DNA of 37,159 bases from UBA9339 sp964535195 (GCA_964535195.1 CAZHSI010000012.1:1-37159), one strand, 5' to 3'. Shown: positions 7,801 through 15,414, counted from the first letter of the stretch. The notes: generated from the letters alone by a model not told the origin. Program-made: numbers and translations.

Positions 7801-8193
7801 TTAAAATCTTCTTTTCTTTCTAGGGCGACAACCGTTATGTGGTAACGGTGTTTTATCAGAAATATTAACTATCTTAAAACCCAAAGCATTAAGTGATCTA
7901 CCGGCAGAATCTCTTCCCGGACCCGGACCTTTAACATAAAGCTCTAAATTTTTTACCCCAAACTCTTTGGCCACGTTACCAACTTTTTCCGCTGCCACCT
8001 GCGCCGCAAATGGGGTACTTTTACGTGACCCCTTAAAACCAGAAGTACCTGCGGAGGCCCACGCTAAAACATTACCAGCCTTATCAGCAATAGTAATAAT
8101 GGTGTTATTAAAAGATGCATTAATATAAGCAATAGCATCTGTCACATTGTGTCTTGTCTTTTTCTTAGTAACAGGACGAGTACGTGTTGTCAT
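7801..8193 (-). CDS. rpsK: 30S ribosomal protein S11
   Basis: S11 lies on the small-subunit platform, near the E site and the mRNA exit. The protein has 130 residues (E. coli 129). The core DAIAYINASFNNTIITI, GNVLAWASAGTSGFKGSRKS and the closing DKTPLPHNGCRPRKKRRF are family signatures, and the Asn-Gly of the HNGCR motif, the site of isoaspartate formation in E. coli, is kept. It sits between rpsM (36 bases away) and rpsD (24 bases away). Confidence 0.98.
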   Translation of the reverse strand: MTTRTRPVTKKKTRHNVTDAIAYINASFNNTIITIADKAGNVLAWASAGTSGFKGSRKSTPFAAQVAAEKVGNVAKEFGVKNLELYVKGPGPGRDSAGRSLNALGFKIVNISDKTPLPHNGCRPRKKRRF

Positions 8194-8229
8194 AAGTAAA
8201 AAATCCTAATTTCTTAATTCTTAAATTTC

Positions 8230-8610
8230 TTAACCTTTGGCTGGTGCCTTTTGCATAGTTACTGCAGCCTTTCTCTTACCCTTGCGAGTACGAGCATTAG
8301 TTCTCGTACGTTGTCCGCGAACTGGTAAACCACGACGATGACGCACTCCGCGATAACAACCAAGATCCATAAGACGCTTAATACTCATGGCAACTTCACG
8401 GCGTAAATCACCTTCTATTACAAACTTTCCTACCTGCGCTCGTAAAGCTTCGAGTTCAGCTTCAGTTAGATCTTTGACTTTACGTGTCGGATCAATTTTT
8501 GCTGCCTTACAAATAGCTAGTGAGCGCGGCCTACCTATACCATAAATAGAGGTCAATGCAATTACTGTATGTTTATGTACCGGAACATTAATACCAGCTA
8601 TACGCGCCAT
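8230..8610 (-). CDS. rpsM: 30S ribosomal protein S13
   Basis: S13 is a head protein contacting the P-site tRNA through its C-terminal tail and bridging to the 50S subunit. The protein has 126 residues (E. coli 118); the extra length is in the basic tail (RKGKRKAAVTMQKAPAKG). It begins MARIAGINVPVHKHTVIAL, with the helix-two-turn-helix segment SIYGIGRPRSLAICKAA and the signature GCYRGVRHRRGLPVRGQRT. It is the first gene of the alpha operon, and the preceding 53 bases can fold so that the GGAG site is paired, consistent with S4 feedback control. Confidence 0.98.
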   Translation of the reverse strand: MARIAGINVPVHKHTVIALTSIYGIGRPRSLAICKAAKIDPTRKVKDLTEAELEALRAQVGKFVIEGDLRREVAMSIKRLMDLGCYRGVRHRRGLPVRGQRTRTNARTRKGKRKAAVTMQKAPAKG

Positions 8611-8663
8611 TCAAATACTCCAACTTTAACTTTAATATTTTCATCCCCACAAAGGGGCGAGTA
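8611..8663 (-). promoter_or_regulatory. Candidate S4-responsive leader of the alpha operon
   Basis: In the transcript, TACTC (8663-8659) can pair with GAGTA (8620-8616), which overlaps the rpsM ribosome site GGAGTA. Between them lies a CCCC-TTTGT-GGGG hairpin (8657-8645). This resembles in position and logic the E. coli alpha-operon leader, where S4 binding holds the ribosome site. The match is structural only, and I cannot confirm the pseudoknot. Confidence 0.45.
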
Positions 8664-8755
8664 GAATACCTTTAAATATATCAAAAAGCAATCTCTTGCT
8701 TATAACTTTAGATCAACAAAAATCTATTACAATCTACCACCACAACACCAAGCAT

Positions 8756-8869
8756 TTATCCTTGACGTTGTTTATGCCTCGCCTCTTTACATATAATTCG
8801 CACTATGCCCTTACGCTTAATTACCTTGCAGTTGCGACACATTTTCTTTATTGATGCTCTAACCTTCAT
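8756..8869 (-). CDS. rpmJ: 50S ribosomal protein L36 (zinc-binding form)
   Basis: L36 is a 37-residue zinc-ribbon protein of the large subunit. The sequence MKVRASIKKMCRNCKV runs to HKQRQG, and zinc ligands Cys11, Cys14, Cys27 and His32 are all present, so this is the zinc-containing paralogue type. It follows secY, the usual place at the end of the spc operon. The ribosome site GAGGAG five bases before ATG belongs to the right-hand arm (in transcript sense) of the palindromic element between secY and rpmJ. The gene is followed by 145 bases before rpsM. Confidence 0.96.
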   Translation of the reverse strand: MKVRASIKKMCRNCKVIKRKGIVRIICKEARHKQRQG

Positions 8870-8870
8870 A

Positions 8871-8998
8871 TATGCTCCTCGTAAAATAAGTCTATACTGT
8901 GTTGCTCTTATTTTTCACGATCCTCATTTATAAAAAAATAAACCCCGGCCGTAAAACAATAAGAGCGCCTTGCCTAAACTTATTTTACGAGGAGTATA
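8871..8998 (-). repeat. Palindromic element copy B, between secY and rpmJ
   Basis: The outer arms 8871-8891 and 8978-8998 pair over 21 bases with one mismatch (core CTCCTCGTAAAATAAG). An imperfect inner stem joins the GCTCTTATTT region at 8904-8922 with 8947-8966. The terminal loop is similar to those of copies A and C. On the transcript the 3' outer arm ends GAGGAGCATAT directly before the rpmJ ATG, so the rpmJ ribosome site is paired in the folded form. A 36-base ORF (8892-8927, minus strand; MRIVKNKSNTV) starts in the loop. Confidence 0.85.
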
Positions 8999-9018
8999 GC
9001 TCCACAATTAACTTTATA

Positions 9019-10332
9019 CTACCTTATCATCATTCCACCGCCTTTAAGGCGGGATTTTTTCATTATAGAATCATATTGGTGTGATAACAAATGCGCTTGG
9101 ACTTGCGCCATAAAATCCATTAACACCACTACCACAATCAAAAGCGAAGTACCACCAAAATAAAACGGCATATGCCAACCATACATCAATACATCTGGCA
9201 ACAGCGATACCATTGTAATATAAATAGCGCCAAAAAACGTGAGCCGGGTTATTACTAAATCAATATAAGAAGCGGTGTTATCTCCCGGCCTAATCCCTGG
9301 AATAAAAGCTCCAGACTTTTTCAAATTTTCTGATATCTCTCGTGGATTAAATACGAGTGCCGTATAAAAATAACAGAAAAATACAATCGCCGTGGAATAA
9401 AGTATCAAATACAACGGCTGTCCCATCTGTAAAGCAAAACCAACCTTATTTAGCCACTCCATTCCTTTACTATGCCCAAACCACTGCGCCAAAGTAGCTG
9501 GAAATAAAATAATACTAGAGGCAAAGATAGGCGGAATTACACCGGCCATATTAATTTTTAAAGGCAAATTACTACTCTGCGCCCCATAAAGCATCCTTCC
9601 AACCTGTCGTTTCGCATAATTTACCGTAATACGCCTTTGCCCACGCTCGATAAATACTACCAACCCAGTTACCACCACAACTAATGCGATTAACAAAAAT
9701 AACGAAATAACTTGCATTTGCCCTTGCCTTACCTGCCCCATAACCTGAACCACAGCCGAGGGCAACCTTGAGACAATTCCTGCAAAAATTATCATCGAAA
9801 TACCGTTACCAATACCACGCTCCGTAATCTGCTCACCAAGCCACATTAAAAACATTGTTCCAGCAGTAAGAGTTAAGGTTGTCACAAAATAAAAATACGT
9901 TCCTGGAATCAAAACAATTCCGGAGTTAGTTAGCCACTTAGCAATACCAAACGCTTGAAACAAACATAAAACCAATGTTGCATATCGTGTATATTGACTA
10001 ATTTTATGTCGACCACTTGCTCCTTCTTTTTTCAGCTGATTAAGATGCGGCAATACTGAACTAAAAAGCTGCATAATAATTGATGCTGAAATATAGGGCA
10101 TGATTCCTAAGGCAAAAATTGTTAACCTTTGTAAAGCCCCACCAGAAAACACGTTAAATAAACCAAAAATCCCACTTCTTTGCTGATTAAATAAATCCGC
10201 CAAACGGGCTGGGTTTATCCCTGGAACTGGAATATGAGAACCAACCCGATAAACAAAAATACCGAGCAACAAAAACAACAAACGTTGTTTCAGCTCACGG
10301 AGACTCCCCTTGTTTTCAGCTTTGTTTAACAT
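9019..10332 (-). CDS. secY: Protein translocase channel subunit SecY
   Basis: SecY forms the protein-conducting channel with SecE and SecG in the inner membrane. The 437-residue protein has ten hydrophobic segments and begins MLNKAENKGSLRELKQRLLF. The family block VYRVGSHIPVPGINP, the plug-region FNVFSGGALQRLTIFALGI, the SecA-contacting loop RGQRRITVNYAKRQVG and PLKINMAGVIPPIFA are present, and the end is the basic KKSRLKGGGMMIR. It starts 8 bases after rplO, so the two are translationally close. SecE is encoded at the far right of the window; secG is not seen. Confidence 0.98.
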   Translation of the reverse strand: MLNKAENKGSLRELKQRLLFLLLGIFVYRVGSHIPVPGINPARLADLFNQQRSGIFGLFNVFSGGALQRLTIFALGIMPYISASIIMQLFSSVLPHLNQLKKEGASGRHKISQYTRYATLVLCLFQAFGIAKWLTNSGIVLIPGTYFYFVTTLTLTAGTMFLMWLGEQITERGIGNGISMIIFAGIVSRLPSAVVQVMGQVRQGQMQVISLFLLIALVVVVTGLVVFIERGQRRITVNYAKRQVGRMLYGAQSSNLPLKINMAGVIPPIFASSIILFPATLAQWFGHSKGMEWLNKVGFALQMGQPLYLILYSTAIVFFCYFYTALVFNPREISENLKKSGAFIPGIRPGDNTASYIDLVITRLTFFGAIYITMVSLLPDVLMYGWHMPFYFGGTSLLIVVVVLMDFMAQVQAHLLSHQYDSIMKKSRLKGGGMMIR

Positions 10333-10340
10333 ATTGCAGT

Positions 10341-10772
10341 CTATTCAACCTTACCGCCGGCTTTTTCAATAGCTGCCTTTGCGCCTTCAGTTGCTTTTAC
10401 GCCAACTAAATTGATAGCTTTATCGATACTGCCGGTTAAAATAACTTTAGCACTTTTCGCACTTCTTCTTACTAAATTAGCCTCTTTAAGTTCAGCCAAA
10501 CCAATTTTAGTAGATTTTATCTTGTTAAGTTCGTGCAACTGCACTTCAGCATTATAAGGTTCTTTAAGCGAAGTAAAACCAAACTTCGGCACTCGCCTTT
10601 GTAGTGGCATTTGACCACCCTCAAACCCCATCTTACGACCATAACCAGAACGAGCTTTCTGCCCTTTATGACCATAGCCACATGTTTTGCCCAAACCACT
10701 TCCCATTCCCCTACCAATCCGGGTCCTGGCCTTCTTTGCACCAACTGCTGGCTTTAATGTATTGAGGCGCAT
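10341..10772 (-). CDS. rplO: 50S ribosomal protein L15
   Basis: L15 is a late-assembly protein whose N-terminal extension threads into 23S rRNA. The protein has 143 residues (E. coli 144), starting MRLNTLKPAVGAKKARTR, with the Gly- and Arg-rich extension (RIGRGMGSGLGKTCGYGHKG) and the signature block around GGQMPLQRRVPKFGF. The start codon follows the rpmD stop codon without a gap, indicating coupled translation, and secY follows closely. Confidence 0.98.
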   Translation of the reverse strand: MRLNTLKPAVGAKKARTRIGRGMGSGLGKTCGYGHKGQKARSGYGRKMGFEGGQMPLQRRVPKFGFTSLKEPYNAEVQLHELNKIKSTKIGLAELKEANLVRRSAKSAKVILTGSIDKAINLVGVKATEGAKAAIEKAGGKVE

Positions 10773-10970
10773 TTATTTTTCCTCAACTTTTAGTAAATAA
10801 TTAACTTTTTTAATCATACCACTTACCTCTGGAGTATTTTCAATCTCCACCATCTGTCCAATTCGACGCAGCCCTAAACCTAAAACACAAGCTTTATGAG
10901 CTTGCAATTTTTTACTGGTACTTTTTACCAAGGTCACCCTTAGTTTTTTATTTTTAGTTTTTGTCGTCAT
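10773..10970 (-). CDS. rpmD: 50S ribosomal protein L30
   Basis: L30 is a small beta-alpha-beta protein near the 5S rRNA side of the large subunit. The protein has 65 residues (E. coli 59), with LRVTLVKSTSKKLQAHKACVLGLGLRRIGQ matching the family when read as LRVTLVKS then AHKACVLGLGLRRIGQ. The bases before ATG (TTTATTTTACGTAGAAAAT) resemble the outer arm seen before rplP and rpmJ, but with a poor ribosome site. The gene abuts rplO. Confidence 0.96.
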   Translation of the reverse strand: MTTKTKNKKLRVTLVKSTSKKLQAHKACVLGLGLRRIGQMVEIENTPEVSGMIKKVNYLLKVEEK

Positions 10971-10998
10971 ATTTTCTACGTAAAATAAATTTTATTTA

Positions 10999-11502
10999 CT
11001 ACTTTTGCATCTCCTCAATGCTGAGACCCCTTTTTGCTGCAACATCCTCTAAAGTGGTCATCTCTGTCAAGGCTTTTAAAGTTGCTCTTACAACATTGAC
11101 AGGATTTCTCGAGCCGATACATTTAGCTAAAATATCTCTAATACCAATAACATCACAAACAGCGCGGACTGCTCCACCTGCAATCAAACCTGTACCCTCG
11201 CTTGCTGGTATCATCACAACCTTAGTGGCCCCAAAACACCCTTTTAGCGAATGCTGCACCGTACCCTGTTTCAAAGGGATACGTACCATATTGCGGCGCG
11301 CTTGTTCCATCGCCTTTTGGATAGCTGGCGGCACTTCACGAGATTTACCCATACCAAAACCAACTCTGCCTTTACCATCTCCAATTACTACAATAGCGAC
11401 AAAACCAAAAATTCTACCGCCTTTTACTACTTTAGCAGTACGCCTAACTGAAACTAGTTTCTCTCTTAGCGTATCGGCTGTTGTATTATTTTCTGTTATC
11501 AT
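10999..11502 (-). CDS. rpsE: 30S ribosomal protein S5
   Basis: S5 shapes the mRNA entry channel and affects decoding accuracy. The 167 residues equal the E. coli length. The N-terminal double-stranded-RNA-binding-like domain (about 12-77) includes LVSVRRTAKVVKGGRIFGF and GDGKGRVGFGMGKSREVPPA, and the C-terminal domain has GTGLIAGGAVRAVCDVIGI. The loop around VVKGGRIFG, where spectinomycin-resistance changes occur in E. coli, is unaltered in pattern. It sits between rplR and rpmD as usual. Confidence 0.98.
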   Translation of the reverse strand: MITENNTTADTLREKLVSVRRTAKVVKGGRIFGFVAIVVIGDGKGRVGFGMGKSREVPPAIQKAMEQARRNMVRIPLKQGTVQHSLKGCFGATKVVMIPASEGTGLIAGGAVRAVCDVIGIRDILAKCIGSRNPVNVVRATLKALTEMTTLEDVAAKRGLSIEEMQK

Positions 11503-11511
11503 CTTTTTTTC

Positions 11512-11862
11512 CTAAAACTCTAAACCTTGCGAGCGAACACCATCTGCCAAAGCTTTAATCCGACCATGATATTTAAACCCGGAACGGTCAAAAGCTACTT
11601 TAGTAATGCCAAGATCTTTAATCTTAGTAGCGATCCCCTTGCCAACAGCGGCAGCAGCCTTTATGTTACCACCATAGACGCACTCTTTTTTAACCTCAGC
11701 ATTGAGTGTAGACAAACTTGCCACTATTTTGCCATCTGGCATCACCAACTGTGCATAAATATGACGTGGCGTACGATACACGCTTAAACGCGGTACCCCT
11801 AACTCTTTAATCTTTGCGCGAGTTTTTTTGGCACGGCGCGTACGCGCCATTTTATTATTCAT
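11512..11862 (-). CDS. rplR: 50S ribosomal protein L18
   Basis: L18 binds 5S rRNA with L5 and helps dock it to the large subunit. The protein has 116 residues. The start at 11862 (MNNKMARTRRAKKTRAK) is preferred over the internal ATG at 11850 because it aligns with the E. coli start MDKKSARIRRA, and because the rplF stop and this ATG overlap as TAATG, a coupling arrangement. Family blocks RTPRHIYAQLVMPDG, AAAAVGKGIATK and VAFDRSGFKYHGRIKALADG are present. Confidence 0.97.
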   Translation of the reverse strand: MNNKMARTRRAKKTRAKIKELGVPRLSVYRTPRHIYAQLVMPDGKIVASLSTLNAEVKKECVYGGNIKAAAAVGKGIATKIKDLGITKVAFDRSGFKYHGRIKALADGVRSQGLEF

Positions 11863-12395
11863 TATTTCTTCTTACCCTCTTTCTGCACCACAACTTCACC
11901 TTCGTAACGCACTCCCTTCCCCTTATATGGTTCTGGAGGACGAAATCCTCTGATTTCTGCCGCTACCTTACCGACAATATGCTTATCTGCACCCTTTACA
12001 ATAATTTCTGTTTGACTGGGGGTTTCAATAGTTATCCCAGACGGCACCGAAAATTTAATTGGATGGGAAAACCCCAAGGCCAAATTTAAAACCTTACCTT
12101 GTGCTTGGGCTTTAAATCCAACTCCGATTAATATCAATTTGCGCTCAAATCCCTTAGTAACACCAATAACCATATTGTTTACCAATGCTCGCATAGTACC
12201 AGCCGTTGCATCTGCGGTTTCAATTCCATCTTTGGGAAAAAACAAAATACTGCCATCTTCCTTATTCAGATTGACTTCACTGTTAATATCTAACTGAATA
12301 GCTCCCTTAGGACCTTTAATACTCAAGGTAGAACCGCTGATGTTTACTTCTACACCAGCTGGGATAACTACCGGTTTTTTCGCAACTCGTGACAT
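11862..12395 (-). CDS. rplF: 50S ribosomal protein L6
   Basis: L6 lies at the factor-binding side near the sarcin-ricin loop and L7/L12 stalk base. The protein has 177 residues (the same as E. coli). It begins MSRVAKKPVVIPAGVEV and has two homologous alpha-beta halves (about 1-80 and 81-177) with LIGVGFKAQAQGKVLNLALG between them. The signature IRGFRPPEPYKGKGVRY is complete and the end is basic (QKEGKKK). The stop overlaps the rplR start by one base. Confidence 0.98.
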   Translation of the reverse strand: MSRVAKKPVVIPAGVEVNISGSTLSIKGPKGAIQLDINSEVNLNKEDGSILFFPKDGIETADATAGTMRALVNNMVIGVTKGFERKLILIGVGFKAQAQGKVLNLALGFSHPIKFSVPSGITIETPSQTEIIVKGADKHIVGKVAAEIRGFRPPEPYKGKGVRYEGEVVVQKEGKKK

Positions 12396-12405
12396 CCCAG
12401 CCTCC

Positions 12406-12801
12406 TTAACTTACATAACATAATATTTCGCCACCTTCACCAAGAAGGCGCGCCGCACGATCGCTCATTACCCCTTTAGAAGTAGAAATAATTGCGACCC
12501 CCATACCACCTTGCACACGTGGCAACTGATTTTTATTACGATAAACTCTTAAACCAGGACTACTAATACGACGAATACTTTCAATAACCGGTTTACCTCT
12601 GTAATATTTTAAAAAAATAATCAGCTGTTTATGGCTACCAGATTCTTCAATTGCATAATCTGAAATATATCCTTCGGTTTTTAAAACACCAGCAATTGCT
12701 GCTTTAACTTTAGTAGCCGGCATTGCCACATCAGGCTTATGCGTTGCCTGTGCATTTCTTATTCTAGTTAGCATATCTGCTATAGGATCACTCATGCTCA
12801 T
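12406..12801 (-). CDS. rpsH: 30S ribosomal protein S8
   Basis: S8 is a primary 16S rRNA-binding protein of the central domain and, in E. coli, the repressor of the spc operon. The protein has 131 residues, begins MSMSDPIADMLTRIRNAQA, and its C-terminal domain carries ISSPGLRVYRNKNQLPRV and the RNA-binding GVAIISTSKGVMSDRAAR. An 80-base spacer to rpsN shows no obvious motif. I did not find a clear S8-binding mimic near rplE. Confidence 0.98.
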   Translation of the reverse strand: MSMSDPIADMLTRIRNAQATHKPDVAMPATKVKAAIAGVLKTEGYISDYAIEESGSHKQLIIFLKYYRGKPVIESIRRISSPGLRVYRNKNQLPRVQGGMGVAIISTSKGVMSDRAARLLGEGGEILCYVS

Positions 12802-12881
12802 AATTTTAATACCTTATAATTCAAACACTATTTGGTTCAGTACCATTTCCACCACTTGCAATAACAACATTAAATAGCCTA

Positions 12882-13187
12882 CTACCAACTCGCTTTCACT
12901 AAACCAGGCACATCACCACGCATGGCAGCTTCACGTAAATGAATACGACACAAACCAAACTTACGATAAACAGCACGCGGTCTGCCACAAAGTTGGCAAC
13001 GACTTCTCATTCTAATTGCACTTTCATTCCTTGGGCTTTTGTTAAGCTTAATCACAGCAGCCACTTTCTCATCAAAACCGGTATTTGGATTTTTAATGAC
13101 TTCGCGAAGTTTTTGCCGTCGTACTCGTGCATTTTGCACCAGGCGTTTTCTTTTATCTTCACGAGCTATCATACAAGTTTTTGCCAT
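12882..13187 (-). CDS. rpsN: 30S ribosomal protein S14, long form with a C-C-C-H zinc motif
   Basis: S14 is a head protein near the A site. The 101-residue length and N-terminal MAKTCMIAREDKRKRLV identify the long, E. coli-like form, which normally lacks zinc ligands. Here, however, Cys64, Cys67, Cys80 and His83 are spaced C-x2-C-x12-C-x2-H (RCQLCGRP then FGLCRIHLRE), matching the ribbon of the short zinc-dependent S14 with His in place of the last Cys. E. coli has other residues at these sites. The closing AAMRGDVPGLVKASW is family-typical. It lies directly after rplE. Confidence 0.97.
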   Translation of the reverse strand: MAKTCMIAREDKRKRLVQNARVRRQKLREVIKNPNTGFDEKVAAVIKLNKSPRNESAIRMRSRCQLCGRPRAVYRKFGLCRIHLREAAMRGDVPGLVKASW

Positions 13188-13742
13188 CTATTTCGTCTCC
13201 TTTAACGGAAAACCAAAAGCAACCAATAAGGCTTTAGCCTCATCATCAGTTTTTGCCGTGGTAGTAATTGTAATATCTAAACCACGCAATACATCAATTT
13301 TGTCGTACTCAATCTCTGGAAATACAATTTGTTCTTTAATCCCTAAGCTATAGTTACCACGACCATCAAAAGCACGGGCACTAAAACCACGAAAGTCACG
13401 AATTCGTGGAATTACAATCGAGATTAAACGATCAAAAAACTCATACATGCGGCTGCCACGTAAAGTCACCTTGCAACCAACCGGCCAACCAACGCGTACT
13501 TTAAAACCAGCTATCGATTTTCTTGACAAAGTCATAAGCGGCTTTTGCCCAGAAATCTTGCTTAAATCTTCCATAGCATTGGTCATGATTTTTTTGTCTG
13601 CTGTCGCTTCACCAACACCCATATTAAGGGTAATTTTGGTTATACGAGGTATCTGCATGATATTTTTATAACCAAACTGCTCCTTTATCTTTTTTATGAT
13701 AGTGTCACGATATAATTTTTCTAACCTTGGTGTTGTTGTCAT
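13188..13742 (-). CDS. rplE: 50S ribosomal protein L5
   Basis: L5 binds 5S rRNA and contacts the P-site tRNA elbow and S13. The protein has 184 residues (E. coli 179). Signature segments are NIMQIPRITKITLNMGVGEA, SRKSIAGFKVRVGWPVGCKV, RIRDFRGFSARAFDGRGNY and FPEIEYDKIDVLRGLDITI. The extra residues lie at the C-terminus (AFGFPLKETK). The stop codon is followed at once by the rpsN start, with no spacer. Confidence 0.98.
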   Translation of the reverse strand: MTTTPRLEKLYRDTIIKKIKEQFGYKNIMQIPRITKITLNMGVGEATADKKIMTNAMEDLSKISGQKPLMTLSRKSIAGFKVRVGWPVGCKVTLRGSRMYEFFDRLISIVIPRIRDFRGFSARAFDGRGNYSLGIKEQIVFPEIEYDKIDVLRGLDITITTTAKTDDEAKALLVAFGFPLKETK

Positions 13743-13764
13743 AACTTCTTCGTTTTAAATTTTA

Positions 13765-14085
13765 CTAAACTTCAATTAATTCACCGTTTGATTTAAAACA
13801 GCGAACTTTTTTACCATCATCCAAAAACTTAAAAGCCACACGATCAGCTTTTTTAGTAATCGGATTATAAATAGCGACCTTAGAGATCGCGAAAGGAGCT
13901 TCACGCTCAACAATGCCGCCTTGAGTATTGGTATTAGGATTAGGCTTAATACATTTTTTTACTAAGTTAGCACCTTCAACTGTAACCTTAGTACCGCTTG
14001 CACTGATACCTAAAACCTTACCACATATACCCTTACTCTTACCAGCTAAGATTATTACTTCATCCCCTTTTTTTATCTTTTTCAT
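13765..14085 (-). CDS. rplX: 50S ribosomal protein L24
   Basis: L24 is an assembly-initiating protein of the large subunit with a KOW fold. The protein has 106 residues (E. coli 104). The KOW segment lies at the N-terminus (MKKIKKGDEVIILAGKSKG, then ICGKVLGI), followed by VEGANLVKKCIKPNPN and the GGIVEREAPFAISKVAIYNP block. It lies between rplN and rplE in the expected order. Confidence 0.97.
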   Translation of the reverse strand: MKKIKKGDEVIILAGKSKGICGKVLGISASGTKVTVEGANLVKKCIKPNPNTNTQGGIVEREAPFAISKVAIYNPITKKADRVAFKFLDDGKKVRCFKSNGELIEV

Positions 14086-14123
14086 ATATATAACCCGTCG
14101 TGAAACAAACTCAATGCGTTCTA

Positions 14124-14492
14124 CTAAATAACCTCTAAAGCTAATGACACTATTTTCATAAATTTCTCACTTCTGAGCTCACGTGTTACCGGACCAAAAA
14201 CTCTAGTGCCTACTGGTTGCATTTGATTATTTAATAAAACTACCGCATTATCATCAAACCGAATTAAAGAACCGTCAGAGCGACGCACACCATCTTTGGC
14301 ACGAATCACTAGAGCAAATAACACTTCGCCCTTTTTAACTTTGCCATCAGGGATAGCATCCTTCACAGTAACTTTAATTACATCACCAATATGAGCATAA
14401 CGATTTCTCGTGCTTCCCGTCACTTTAATACACATCACCCGACGGGCGCCACTATTATCAGCTACATTTAACATCGTTTGCGTTTGAATCAT
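14124..14492 (-). CDS. rplN: 50S ribosomal protein L14
   Basis: L14 lies at the subunit interface, forming a bridge to 16S rRNA next to L19. The 122 residues are near the E. coli length of 123. It starts MIQTQTMLNVADNSGARRVM and contains the L14 signature of the form GDVIKVTVKDAIPDGKVKKG, with AVVLLNNQMQPVGTRVFGPV and the closing KIVSLALEVI. It opens the spc operon block, 21 bases after rpsQ, with no separate promoter visible, so S10 and spc genes are probably co-transcribed. Confidence 0.98.
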   Translation of the reverse strand: MIQTQTMLNVADNSGARRVMCIKVTGSTRNRYAHIGDVIKVTVKDAIPDGKVKKGEVLFALVIRAKDGVRRSDGSLIRFDDNAVVLLNNQMQPVGTRVFGPVTRELRSEKFMKIVSLALEVI

Positions 14493-14513
14493 TTGTGCTA
14501 CCCTCTAATCTAC

Positions 14514-14780
14514 TTACTCTTTAACCGCTTTTTCTATAACCTCAACCAACTGCCATCGCTTAGTACGAGAAATAGGTCGAGACTCGGCAATCACGACAAC
14601 ATCTCCTTCATTACAGATATTACCTTCATCATGAGCGTGAATTTTCGAAGAACGCTTAATATACTTACCAAACACTGGATGTTTTATTTTACGCACCACC
14701 AAAACCACAATGGTTTTATCCATCTTGTTGCTAACCACCTTACCGCGCAACGTGTGTACAACTTTAGTTTTTTCACTCAT
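14514..14780 (-). CDS. rpsQ: 30S ribosomal protein S17
   Basis: S17 is an OB-fold primary 16S rRNA-binding protein. The protein has 88 residues (E. coli 84). The segments LRGKVVSNKMDKTIVVLV, HPVFGKYIKRSSKIHAHDE and GDVVVIAESRPISRTKRW are characteristic. The start overlaps the rpmC stop by four bases (ATGA), typical of coupled translation. It is the last gene of the classical S10 operon. Confidence 0.98.
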   Translation of the reverse strand: MSEKTKVVHTLRGKVVSNKMDKTIVVLVVRKIKHPVFGKYIKRSSKIHAHDEGNICNEGDVVVIAESRPISRTKRWQLVEVIEKAVKE

Positions 14781-15001
14781 GCTTTTCTCTTTTTCTCTTC
14801 ATTCAGTATAGTTTTAATCCGCGCAATTTTACGACGCGCTTGCTGAAAACTATGCGTGCGTGGAGCTTGAGCTGCAGTCACTCCCATACCCTTTTGTAAC
14901 CGTAAACTAAACAACTCTTTTTGAGTTGCAACCAACTCCGCAAGTAATTCATCTTGCGTTTTTGCTCTTAGTTCACGTACTTTTAGTTCACTTGCTTTCA
15001 T
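14777..15001 (-). CDS. rpmC: 50S ribosomal protein L29
   Basis: L29 is an alpha-helical hairpin at the peptide exit tunnel, next to L23. The protein has 74 residues against 63 in E. coli, with a longer loop and C-terminus (GMGVTAAQAPRTHSFQQ and LNEEKKRKA). MKASELKVRE, ELVATQKELFSLRLQKG and the helix ARRKIARIKTILNEE define the family. It overlaps rplP by one base (TAATG) and rpsQ by four. Confidence 0.96.
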   Translation of the reverse strand: MKASELKVRELRAKTQDELLAELVATQKELFSLRLQKGMGVTAAQAPRTHSFQQARRKIARIKTILNEEKKRKA

Positions 15002-15414
15002 TACATTATAGTCCGCGTAACAAATACTGTCTTAACTGGAAGTTTAGCAGCAGCCAAAACAAATGCTTCTTTTGCCAGCTCCTCAGTTACCCCTTCAACT
15101 TCAAACAAAACCCTACCTGGCTGAACCAGCGCCACCCAATACTCCACTGGCCCCTTACCTTTTCCTTGACGAACCTCAAGTGGCTTCTTGGTAATTGGTT
15201 TATCAGGAAAAATACGAATCCATAACTTACCACCACGTTTAATATGTCGTGTAATCGTGCGACGCGCTGCTTCTATTTGCCGCGCAGTAATGCGAGCACG
15301 TTCAGCAGTTTTTAAGCCAAATTCACCGAAACTAACCGTGGCACCACTTACAGCTATACCACGATTGCGTCCTTTGAACTGCTTACGATATTTAGTTTTC
15401 TTCGGTTGTAACAT
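15001..15414 (-). CDS. rplP: 50S ribosomal protein L16
   Basis: L16 organises the A-site side of the peptidyl-transferase region. The protein has 137 residues (E. coli 136) and starts MLQPKKTKYRKQFKGRNRG, so the ATG is certain. The signatures are RQIEAARRTITRHIKRGGKL with FPDKPITKKPLEVRQGKGKG, including the Arg of the VRQGKGKG stretch hydroxylated in E. coli. The ribosome site GAGGAG lies three bases before ATG inside the outer arm of the palindromic element upstream, so folding would hide it. Confidence 0.98.
   Translation of the reverse strand: MLQPKKTKYRKQFKGRNRGIAVSGATVSFGEFGLKTAERARITARQIEAARRTITRHIKRGGKLWIRIFPDKPITKKPLEVRQGKGKGPVEYWVALVQPGRVLFEVEGVTEELAKEAFVLAAAKLPVKTVFVTRTIM

Noticed and set aside
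8663..8691. Internal promoter before rpsM (TTGCTT, 17 bases, TATTCT)
   Set aside because: Both hexamers are weak, and transcripts from it would lack the 5' strand of the leader stem; it may be chance in A+T-rich DNA.
8683..8700. Terminator-like hairpin AGCAA-GAGA-TTGCT with T-tract between rpmJ and rpsM
   Set aside because: The stem has only 5 weak pairs; not enough to claim a stop inside the spc-alpha transcript.
10961..11515. Open frame of 184 codons on the plus strand opposite rpsE
   Set aside because: A shadow of S5 codon usage; the minus-strand product is a complete, conserved S5.
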